The notes below the pieces were generated by a model. That model saw only the letters and a list, made by a program, of their open reading frames with translations. It ran no database searches and was not told the origin of the DNA. Of a DNA stretch of 5,584 bases, positions 1 to 5,357 are shown one piece after another; the first letter of the stretch is position 1, and each line of letters begins with the position of its first letter. The DNA comes from an uncultured Collinsella sp. (GTDB lineage Bacteria > Actinomycetota > Coriobacteriia > Coriobacteriales > Coriobacteriaceae): assembly GCA_958438125.1 (NCBI GenBank), contig CAUBQN010000101.1, forward strand, positions 1 through 5,584, given 5' to 3'. Made by a program: the position numbers and the translations under genes.

Positions 1-243
1 GGCAAGCCCATCAACGAAGCCGTCCACCGCCCCGAGCTCTTCTGCGAGCGCTGCGGCTGCGAGTCCACCGACACTGCCACCCCAGAGCGCGTCGCCCAGG
101 TGCTCAATGCCGAGCTGCGGATGCTGAACCTCAACAATGCCCGCATCATGCTCAACCAAGTCGACACGCTCAGCGATCCCACGATGGCCGACCGCTTCGA
201 AGCAGCTCTCGACCGCCCCATCGTCGCCACCAGCCTCAAGTAG
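1..243 (+). CDS. yqeC: YqeC family selenium-dependent hydroxylase accessory protein, 3' end only
   Basis: The plus-strand frame is open from the first base to a TAG stop at 241-243 and gives the last 80 residues; the start lies before the window. The segment carries GKPINEAVHRPEL at residues 1-13, matching the YqeC region with Gly-Lys-Pro-Leu followed by an H/F-R-P-E stretch. A later LNQVD at 51-55 occupies the place where relatives have LNKxD, which resembles the G4 base-recognition motif of P-loop GTPases. YqeC proteins (about 250 residues in E. coli) are putative NTP-binding accessory proteins that co-occur with selenium-dependent molybdenum hydroxylases; their exact step is not established. 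The P-loop half is not visible, so the gene cannot be checked for intactness. It converges on hyuA, with a large palindrome between. The family call comes from remembered family sequence and from context (mocA, ygeX, ygeY, ygeW). Confidence 0.75.
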   Translation, partial: GKPINEAVHRPELFCERCGCESTDTATPERVAQVLNAELRMLNLNNARIMLNQVDTLSDPTMADRFEAALDRPIVATSLK

Positions 244-258
244 CCGGCCCCATCTCGT

Positions 259-327
259 CAGTTGCGGTGAAATACGGACTGTTTGGCTGCATGACGGCCG
301 CAAACAGTCCGTATTTCACCGCAACTG
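259..327. repeat. Perfect 27-bp inverted repeat between convergent genes
   Basis: The arms at 259-285 and 301-327 are exact reverse complements over 27 bp, around a 15-nt loop (286-300). The element starts 15 nt after the yqeC stop and ends 25 nt before the hyuA stop, so either transcript would fold it into a very stable hairpin. Neither side has a U-tract, so it is not a textbook intrinsic terminator. It could act as a two-way transcript end or exonuclease barrier, or be a copy of a dispersed REP- or MITE-like palindrome. The structure is certain; the role is inferred. Confidence 0.9.
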
Positions 328-352
328 CGGAGGGGACACGGCATCTTTGCTG

Positions 353-1720
353 CTAGCGGGGGACGTAGCGGCCGGGCTGGGCTCCGGTGGGCTCGCCGTC
401 GCGTGCCGCCAGCACGCCGTTCACAAACACGGCCTTGGCGCGGCCATGTGCCTCAAAGCCCTCGAGCGGCGTGTAGTCCACGGCCTGATGCTGTGTCGCG
501 GCGCTGATCGTCCAACGCGCGCAAGAATCCCACACGCACACGTCGGCATCGGCACCCTCGGCAAGACAGCCCTTGCGTGGATACATGCCAAAAACGCGCG
601 CCGGGTTCTCGCTCATCAAGCGGCAGAGGTCCTCGGGGCCCAGCTGGCCCTCAAAGCTCGTGGCAATCGCGACGGGACGATGCTCCACGCCGGGCCCGCC
701 GTTGGGAATCGCGCGGAAATCGTCGCGCCCGCGGTCCTTTTGCCCGTGCAGGTTAAAGCTGCAGTGGTCGGTGGCGATAGTATCGATCTCGCCGGCCACA
801 AGCGCCTCACGCAGCGCGGCACGGTCACCGGCATGGCGCAGCGGCGGGCTCATCACATACTTGGCGCCCGCAAAGCCGTCCTCGCCCTGCTCCAGATAAC
901 AGGTGTCGTCGAGCATCAGATACTGGGGGCAGGTCTCGACATAGATATTCTTCTGCCCGCGCGCTTTGGCAGCACGGATGGCCTCGAGCCCCAGCTTGGT
1001 CGAAAGGTGCACCACGTTGACCGGAGCGTCCCCGGCCAGGTGCGCCAGATACAGCAGGCGGCTCACGGCCTCACCCTCGCACACGTCCGGACGGCTGAGC
1101 GCATGCCCCTCGGGCCCATGAATCCCCTGCTCGTACACGCGCTTCTGCAGCTCATTCACCAGCGTACCGTTCTCGCAATGCACGCACAGGATACCGCCAA
1201 TACGCTTGAGCTCCTCGAGCACCTCGAGCGTCTCGGCATCGTCCAGGCGCAAATGATCGTAGGCAAAGTAGGTCTTAAACGACGATACGCCCGCCTCGCG
1301 CATGGCCGAAAGATCGGCGCGGTTGCGCTCATTCCACTCGGCGAGTGCCATATGAAAAGCGTAGTTGGCCGTGCAGGTTCCGTCGGCGCGGCGATGCCAC
1401 TCGGCAAGGGCATCGGGCATGGTCACGCCGCGATCGGCCGTCGCGTAGTCCACGATGGTCGTCGTACCGCCGCAGGCAGCCGCACGCGTACCGGTCTCAA
1501 AGCTATCGGCCGTCCAATCCATGCCAGTCCAGCACTGCATGTGCGTGTGGCCGTCGATAAAGCCGGGGAACACCCAACAGCCCACGGCATCCTCAACGGT
1601 ATCGCCCTCGCCCGGCTCGATTGCCGCGGCAATCCGCACGATCTTATCGCCATCCATGGCAAGATCGGCGCGGCGAAGCCCCTGGGGCGTCACGAGCGCG
1701 CCGTTTTTAATGATGATCAT
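353..1720 (-). CDS. hyuA: Hydantoinase/dihydropyrimidinase family amidohydrolase (HyuA-like)
   Basis: This 455-residue protein has the length and full motif set of the D-hydantoinase/dihydropyrimidinase family (E. coli HyuA is about 461). Visible are the HxH metal pair in GFIDGHTHMQ (H58, H60); the lysine expected to be carboxylated and bridge two zinc ions in SSFKTYFAYD (K149, with Y154 at the usual substrate-binding tyrosine position); H181 in CVHCENG; H238 in VVHLST; SPPLR at 291-295; D318 in ATDH; and the substrate-loop NGGPGVEHR at 340-348. Such enzymes hydrolyse cyclic amides (hydantoins, dihydropyrimidines) to N-carbamoyl amino acids in the cytosol; the substrate here is not readable from sequence. 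Start: ATG at 1720, with AGGAG five bases upstream. It follows mocA by 9 nt and is probably cotranscribed and translationally coupled with it. In this cluster a ring-opening step in purine or ureide breakdown is plausible. Allantoinase or SsnA-type deaminase is less likely, because the motifs fit hydantoinase best. Confidence 0.9.
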   Translation of the reverse strand: MIIIKNGALVTPQGLRRADLAMDGDKIVRIAAAIEPGEGDTVEDAVGCWVFPGFIDGHTHMQCWTGMDWTADSFETGTRAAACGGTTTIVDYATADRGVTMPDALAEWHRRADGTCTANYAFHMALAEWNERNRADLSAMREAGVSSFKTYFAYDHLRLDDAETLEVLEELKRIGGILCVHCENGTLVNELQKRVYEQGIHGPEGHALSRPDVCEGEAVSRLLYLAHLAGDAPVNVVHLSTKLGLEAIRAAKARGQKNIYVETCPQYLMLDDTCYLEQGEDGFAGAKYVMSPPLRHAGDRAALREALVAGEIDTIATDHCSFNLHGQKDRGRDDFRAIPNGGPGVEHRPVAIATSFEGQLGPEDLCRLMSENPARVFGMYPRKGCLAEGADADVCVWDSCARWTISAATQHQAVDYTPLEGFEAHGRAKAVFVNGVLAARDGEPTGAQPGRYVPR

Positions 1721-1725
1721 AATTG

Positions 1726-1732
1726 CTCCTTA
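1726..1732 (-). promoter_or_regulatory. hyuA ribosome binding site overlapping the mocA stop codon
   Basis: On the minus strand the mocA stop and the hyuA Shine-Dalgarno merge as TAAGGAG: the last A of the TAA stop is the first A of AGGAG. The hyuA ATG follows 5 nt later. This arrangement suggests that ribosomes finishing mocA help initiate hyuA, and it supports both the mocA end and the hyuA start. Confidence 0.8.
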
Positions 1733-2344
1733 TTGATTGATGCAGTTGGCCACGCGATCAAAATACGAGCAAGCGGCGATATGCTCCGTTATGCGTTGCT
1801 GTCCCTTGGCGGTATCGACGTCCCACAGCTCGTAGGCACGCGCCTCGACCAGCACCACGTCGGTACGGTCCTTGAGGATCGAACCGCCGCCGTCCTTGCC
1901 CTCAAGACACATAAGTGCATCGAACAGTTCCGCCGGAAAGAGCACCGGGCTCGAAGGCTCACCGTTGCACGCAAGACGCACCGGATGCTCGCGACCACGC
2001 TCGTCAAATGCACGAACCATAGCCTCAAAAGAATCCGAACTCACGAGCGGCTGGTCGCCCGGCAAAAAGAGGCAACCTTTCCAGTTGCGTTCGACTCCCC
2101 ACGAAAGGCCCGCACGGACGCTTTCGCTGCGCAGCTCGCCATCGTGCAGCACGCACGGGCAATGCTTTTCCTCGCAAATCTGAGCGACCTCGGGCCAACG
2201 CGTCGAAACCACAACGTCAAAGCCCTGGGGAACCGAATCGATGGTCCGGGCAATCAGCGGCTCGCCATAGATATCGGCAAGCATCTTGTTGGAGCCAAAC
2301 CGCTTGCCCTCGCCCGAAGCCATAATGACGCATCCAAGTTTCAT
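1730..2344 (-). CDS. mocA: MocA-like molybdenum cofactor nucleotidyltransferase
   Basis: This 204-residue protein resembles MocA (192 in E. coli), which transfers CMP from CTP to molybdopterin to give the dinucleotide cofactor of xanthine-dehydrogenase-type hydroxylases. The N-terminal nucleotide loop reads MASGEGKRFGSNK (8-20), the family's LAAGxGxRFGxxK with Gly-Arg and terminal Lys kept. SESVRAGL (73-80) matches the S-xx-GL element, GDQP (96-99) is the metal/nucleotide motif, SPVLFP (132-137) matches the MocA-type segment rather than that of MobA, and ELWDVDT (172-178) matches the C-terminal D-[IV]-DT motif. These favour CTP over GTP, which is inference. The start at 2344 is chosen because a strong GGAGG lies 7 nt upstream and the protein then begins at the conserved beta strand; an upstream in-frame ATG at 2398 would add 18 unlikely residues. 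It sits behind the ygeW terminator and just before hyuA. With yqeC nearby it points to a Mo/Se hydroxylase in the same region. Confidence 0.85.
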   Translation of the reverse strand: MKLGCVIMASGEGKRFGSNKMLADIYGEPLIARTIDSVPQGFDVVVSTRWPEVAQICEEKHCPCVLHDGELRSESVRAGLSWGVERNWKGCLFLPGDQPLVSSDSFEAMVRAFDERGREHPVRLACNGEPSSPVLFPAELFDALMCLEGKDGGGSILKDRTDVVLVEARAYELWDVDTAKGQQRITEHIAACSYFDRVANCINQ

Positions 2345-2351
2345 GGTGATA

Positions 2352-2358
2352 CCTCCCC
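2352..2358 (-). promoter_or_regulatory. mocA ribosome binding site
   Basis: On the minus strand GGGGAGG stands 7 nt before the ATG at 2344. It settles the mocA start at 2344 against the longer in-frame ATG at 2398, which lacks a comparable site. No convincing -35/-10 pair is seen in the 87 nt between the upstream terminator and this start. Confidence 0.8.
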
Positions 2359-2431
2359 TGAAACCATCGTACCCATAACTCGCGCCGCGGGCATCCACAT
2401 CGAAAGCGCTTATCCCGCACGCCCGCGATGC

Positions 2432-2471
2432 AAAAAAGGGGCACCCCGCCGGTTGGCAGAGCGCCCCCTTT
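2432..2471 (-). terminator. Intrinsic terminator downstream of ygeW
   Basis: Read on the minus strand, an AAAGGGG arm (2471-2465) pairs with CCCCTTT (2441-2435). Inside it CTCTGCC (2461-2455) pairs with GGCGGGG (2450-2444) using two G-U pairs, closed by an AACC tetraloop. The stem ends in six U residues (2437-2432). It begins about 23 nt after the ygeW stop. This is a classic rho-independent terminator and should end the ygeX-ygeY-ygeW transcript, leaving mocA-hyuA to its own promoter or to read-through. Confidence 0.92.
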
Positions 2472-2494
2472 ACATGGCTTACCTCAACCCGGCT

Positions 2495-3697
2495 TTAGGC
2501 CTGGAGCCAACGGGCGGTGTTGCGCTCGTCGAGGGCCTTGAGGGTAGCGGCGGGATCGGCAACCTTCTGCAGGAACATCATGGCAGCGATGGCGTACGGC
2601 TTGTAGCTAGCCTCCTTGTACATGCCCACGCGGTGCATGTCGAAGACGTCGGCGTTAACCTCGCCGTGCTCGCAGGAGACACCGGAGATGTCGGCGGGCA
2701 GCGGGTGCATAAAGATGGTGTCCTGGCCGTTGGCAGTCTTCTCCATGAGCTCGGTCGTGGAGCACCAGTCCTGATGGGTGGCGTTCTGGGCGAGCAGCTC
2801 CTTCTCGAGCGCTGCGATGCCGGCGTCGTCGCCCTCGGCGTACAGGTTGGTACGCTTCTCCATGGCGGCAAACGGAGCCCAGCTCTTGGGGATCACGATG
2901 TCGGCGCCCTCGAAGGCCTCGGCCATGGTGTTGACCTGCTTAAAGGTGGTACCGGACTCGGCGGCATAGCCCTTGGCGCGCTCGACGACCTCGGGCATGA
3001 GGTCGTAGCCCTCGGGGTGAGCAAGGGTGACGTCCATGCCAAAGCGGGGCAGCAGGCTGATCAGCGACTGCGGGCAGGACAGCGGCTTGCCGTAAGAGGG
3101 CGAATAGGCCCAGGTGACGGCAACCTTCTTGCCCTTGAGGTTCTCGAGGCCGCCAAACTCGTTGATGAGGTAGAGCATGTCGGCAGAGGACTGCGTGGGG
3201 TGATCGGAGTCGGACTGCAGGGAAATAAGCGTGGGACGGTGATCCAGAACGCCGTCCTCGTAGGCCTGCTGCACGGACTCGGAGACCTCGGCCATGTAGG
3301 CATCGCCCTTGCCGATGTACATGTCATCGCGGATGCCGATGACGTCGGCCATGAAGGAGATCATGGTAGCGGTCTCGCGGACGGTCTCGCCGTGGGCGAT
3401 CTGGGACTTCTTCTCGTCCAGGTCCTGCAGCTCAAGGCCGAGCAGGTTGGCGGCCTTAGAGAAAGAGAAGCGCGTACGGGTGGAGTTGTCGCGGAACAGG
3501 GAGACGGCCAGGCCCGAGTCGAAGATCTTGGACGAAACGTTGTTCTCACGCAACTCGCGCAGGGCGTCGGCGACGATGTAGAGCGCCTTGAGCTCGTCGG
3601 TGGTCTTGTCCCAAGTGTGCAGGAAGTCGCTACCGTACATACCCTTAAAATCGAGGCCGTTCAGCTGCTCGACGAGCTCGGTAAACTTAGCGTCCAT
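2495..3697 (-). CDS. ygeW: YgeW family knotted carbamoyltransferase
   Basis: This 400-residue protein is close to E. coli YgeW (about 396), a member of the aspartate/ornithine carbamoyltransferase superfamily. The carbamoyl-phosphate loop FRDNSTRTRFSF is at 68-79 (STRT 72-75). A loop with DEKKSQIAHGET (94-105), the HPTQ motif (166-169) and HPLPAD (331-336) are all in order, so both the phosphate-binding and the amino-substrate halves look intact. YgeW-type proteins have a trefoil knot and their native substrate has been reported as unknown (UTCase). In this cluster it may run phosphorolytically, making carbamoyl phosphate from a ureido compound derived from purines; this is inference. Start: ATG at 3697 with AAAGGA 7 nt upstream. 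It lies 200 nt after ygeY and is followed by a strong terminator, so it is the last gene of its transcript. The 5' leader contains a two-part hairpin and a possible promoter, so separate control from ygeY is possible. Confidence 0.93.
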   Translation of the reverse strand: MDAKFTELVEQLNGLDFKGMYGSDFLHTWDKTTDELKALYIVADALRELRENNVSSKIFDSGLAVSLFRDNSTRTRFSFSKAANLLGLELQDLDEKKSQIAHGETVRETATMISFMADVIGIRDDMYIGKGDAYMAEVSESVQQAYEDGVLDHRPTLISLQSDSDHPTQSSADMLYLINEFGGLENLKGKKVAVTWAYSPSYGKPLSCPQSLISLLPRFGMDVTLAHPEGYDLMPEVVERAKGYAAESGTTFKQVNTMAEAFEGADIVIPKSWAPFAAMEKRTNLYAEGDDAGIAALEKELLAQNATHQDWCSTTELMEKTANGQDTIFMHPLPADISGVSCEHGEVNADVFDMHRVGMYKEASYKPYAIAAMMFLQKVADPAATLKALDERNTARWLQA

Positions 3698-3740
3698 GGA
3701 AATGTCCTTTCTAAAGATGAAACGATCGCAATGAGTAGAT

Positions 3741-3779
3741 GTGCTCCGGCATGCGCGTGTGGCAGAACATGCAGAGCAC
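3741..3779 (-). other. Two-part hairpin in the ygeW 5' leader
   Basis: GTGCTC (3779-3774 on the minus strand) pairs with GAGCAC (3746-3741), and inside this GCATG (3772-3768) pairs with CATGC (3753-3749). The two stems are separated by a 1x2 internal loop and capped by a 14-nt loop. It ends 43 nt upstream of the ygeW start codon and has no U-tract, so it is not a standard terminator. It could be an mRNA processing or stability element or a regulatory leader. The structure is visible; the function is unknown. Confidence 0.55.
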
Positions 3780-3814
3780 CATGACGAGGACCCGCCACCG
3801 TTGAGGAAGCATGG

Positions 3815-3842
3815 GAGATAACGACCGCGGGCCCCAAGTCAA
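3815..3842 (-). promoter_or_regulatory. Possible sigma-70-type promoter for ygeW
   Basis: On the minus strand TTGACT (3842-3837, five of six to the -35 consensus) is followed after 16 nt by TATCTC (3820-3815, three of six to the -10). The -10 is poor, so this is only a candidate. It would start a ygeW transcript near position 3808, with a leader of roughly 110 nt containing the hairpin at 3741-3779. Confidence 0.25.
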
Positions 3843-3850
3843 CAGGGGGT

Positions 3851-3875
3851 GCCGGGGACACGAGCGGCCCCCGGC
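3851..3875 (-). other. GC-rich hairpin just after ygeY
   Basis: GCCGGGG and CCCCGGC form a perfect 7-bp stem around an 11-nt loop, beginning 22 nt after the ygeY stop. The minus-strand downstream sequence is C-rich with no U run, so rho-independent termination is not expected. It may protect the 3' end of a processed ygeX-ygeY message. The remainder of the 200-nt ygeY-ygeW gap shows no gene that I can support. Confidence 0.5.
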
Positions 3876-3897
3876 TCAACAAAATCGAGGAATGGGA

Positions 3898-5283
3898 CTA
3901 ATCGATCTTGTTGTTGGTCAGACCGGCGCGGAACACGGTGGCGTCGCCATCGGCCTGGCTCGGATCGTAGAGGTTCAGGGCAGCCACGTACATGGCGGCA
4001 GCGGTGACCAGGTCGTCCTTGTAGGTGACCTCGTTGGGAGCGTGAGCCTGAGACTCGGCACCCGGGCCAAAGCCGACGCAGGGGATGCCGTAGCGGCCCT
4101 GGATGGAAACGCAGTTCGTGGAGAAGGTCCACTTGTCGCACAGCGGACGACCGGTGCGCTTGTCCATGCTGGGCTCGCAGCCGATGCGCTCGTCACCGAA
4201 CATGGCCTTGTGGGCGTCGACGAGAGCCTTGACGTGCGGAGCGGTCTCCTTGTTGATCCACGTGGGGAAGTAAGCCTCGGTCTCGTAGACCTCGCCGGTC
4301 CAGGACGGACGGTCGTACATGTACATGGAGACCTTCACGTCGTCGCCGTACTTCTTGGCGGCCGGCAGGTTGCGGATCTCGTCCAGGCAGGACTCCCAGG
4401 TCTCGCCGGCGGTCATGCGACGGTCGATGGAGATGGCGCAGGAATCGGCCACGGCGCAGCGACTGGGGCTGGTGTAGAAGATCTGGCTGACGGTGCAGGT
4501 GCCGCGGCCCAGGAAGCGGGCATCCTCGTAGTGCTCGGGGTTGTATTTGGGGTCGAGCATCTTGACGAGGCCCTTGATGTCGGTCGACTCGTCGCAGCCG
4601 TTGTTGTTGAGGGCGCGGACGTCGGCGATGATGTCGGCCATCTTGTAGATGGCGTTGTCGCCGCGGTCGGGAGCAGAGCCGTGGCAGGAGGTGCCGTGAA
4701 CGTCGACGCGGATCTCCATGCGGCCCCGGTGACCGCGATAGATGCCGCCGTCGGTGGGCTCGGTGGAAATGACGAACTCGGGCTTAATGCCGTCCTTGTT
4801 GTAGATGTACTGCCAGCACATGCCGTCGCAGTCCTCTTCCTGGACGGTGCCGACGACCATGATCTTGTAGCCCTCGGGGATGAGGCCCATGTCCTTCATC
4901 ATCTTGGCAGCATAGGTAGCAGAAGCCATGCCACCCTCCTGGTCGGAGCCGCCGCGGCCGTAGATGATCTCATCGGTCTCGTAGCCCTCATAGGGGTCGG
5001 CATCCCAGTTCTCGATGTTGCCGATGCCGACGGTGTCGATGTGGGAGTCGATGGCGATGATCTTGTCGCCCTCGCCCATAAAGCCCATGACGTTGCCCAG
5101 GCCGTCGACCTTGACCTCGTCATAGCCAAGGTTCTCCATCTCGGCCTTGATGCAAGCAACAACCTCACCCTCCTCGCAGGACTCAGAGGGATGGGAGATC
5201 ATAGCGCGCAGGAAGCGAGTCATGTCGGCGCGGTGAGACTCAGCAGCAGCCTTGATAGCGTCGAAATCGAGTTCTTTAGCCAT
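3898..5283 (-). CDS. ygeY: YgeY family M20 metallohydrolase (selenium-metabolism-linked)
   Basis: This 461-residue protein belongs to the M20 zinc peptidase/amidohydrolase family and follows the E. coli YgeY pattern closely. Expected di-zinc ligands are H81 in DSHIDTVG (with D83 next to it), the bridging D114 in GRGGSDQEGG, E150 beside general base E149 in VQEEDCDG, E175 in STEPTDG and H414 in AHAPNE. The dimerisation-domain histidine is probably H201 in SCHGSAP. All catalytic residues are present, so an active cytosolic hydrolase of an amide, peptide or N-carbamoyl bond is expected; its substrate is not established. It is longer than E. coli YgeY (about 403). From memory of that sequence, the extra residues lie near 228-256, near 367-381 and in a tail of roughly 20 residues after 440. 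Start: ATG at 5283 with AAAGG 9 nt upstream. It follows ygeX by 74 nt, probably in one transcript. Confidence 0.92.
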   Translation of the reverse strand: MAKELDFDAIKAAAESHRADMTRFLRAMISHPSESCEEGEVVACIKAEMENLGYDEVKVDGLGNVMGFMGEGDKIIAIDSHIDTVGIGNIENWDADPYEGYETDEIIYGRGGSDQEGGMASATYAAKMMKDMGLIPEGYKIMVVGTVQEEDCDGMCWQYIYNKDGIKPEFVISTEPTDGGIYRGHRGRMEIRVDVHGTSCHGSAPDRGDNAIYKMADIIADVRALNNNGCDESTDIKGLVKMLDPKYNPEHYEDARFLGRGTCTVSQIFYTSPSRCAVADSCAISIDRRMTAGETWESCLDEIRNLPAAKKYGDDVKVSMYMYDRPSWTGEVYETEAYFPTWINKETAPHVKALVDAHKAMFGDERIGCEPSMDKRTGRPLCDKWTFSTNCVSIQGRYGIPCVGFGPGAESQAHAPNEVTYKDDLVTAAAMYVAALNLYDPSQADGDATVFRAGLTNNKID

Positions 5284-5323
5284 TGTTCATAACCTTTCAA
5301 ACGAAGGAATCTACCTGTGAGGT

Positions 5324-5350
5324 GGCGGAGCGATACCTATTTACTCCGCC
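5324..5350 (-). other. Intercistronic hairpin between ygeX and ygeY
   Basis: On the minus strand GGCGGAG (5350-5344) and CTCCGCC (5330-5324) form a perfect 7-bp stem with a 13-nt A/T-rich loop, starting 7 nt after the ygeX stop. No U-tract follows. It may stabilise or process the polycistronic message and so set ygeX against ygeY levels; weak attenuation is an alternative. Confidence 0.55.
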
Positions 5351-5357
5351 CCAACGA

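Noticed and set aside
2345..2398. Longer mocA start at the in-frame ATG at 2398
   Set aside because: It adds 18 residues before the conserved first strand and lacks a good ribosome site, while the ATG at 2344 has GGAGG at ideal spacing.
2345..2431. A TACGAT element upstream of mocA as a -10 box
   Set aside because: There is no acceptable -35 at 16-18 nt, so I do not list it as a promoter.
137..3784. A very long plus-strand open frame (1215 codons) opposite hyuA, mocA and ygeW
   Set aside because: It runs antisense to three genes with full family motifs and crosses their intergenic regions. The product is low-complexity with no recognisable domain, and long antisense frames are expected from GC-rich codon use.
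332..3862. A shared 9-mer, ggggacacg, at 332-340 and 3854-3862, both intergenic
   Set aside because: Shared 9-mers are expected by chance in a GC-rich window of this size, and the surrounding bases do not match, so it is not enough for a repeat family.
3661..3882. A 73-codon minus-strand frame in the ygeY-ygeW gap
   Set aside because: It starts at TTG without a clear Shine-Dalgarno, overlaps the ygeW start in another frame and shows no recognisable features.
5276..5290. A four-codon minus-strand ATG mini-ORF overlapping the ygeY start
   Set aside because: It is too short and is out of frame with ygeY. It ends inside the ygeY start region and has no sign of a regulatory leader peptide.
3811..5292. 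A 493-codon plus-strand open frame opposite ygeY
   Set aside because: It mirrors the ygeY coding frame and gives a Val/Gly/Ala/Asp-rich product without motifs. It is an antisense shadow.
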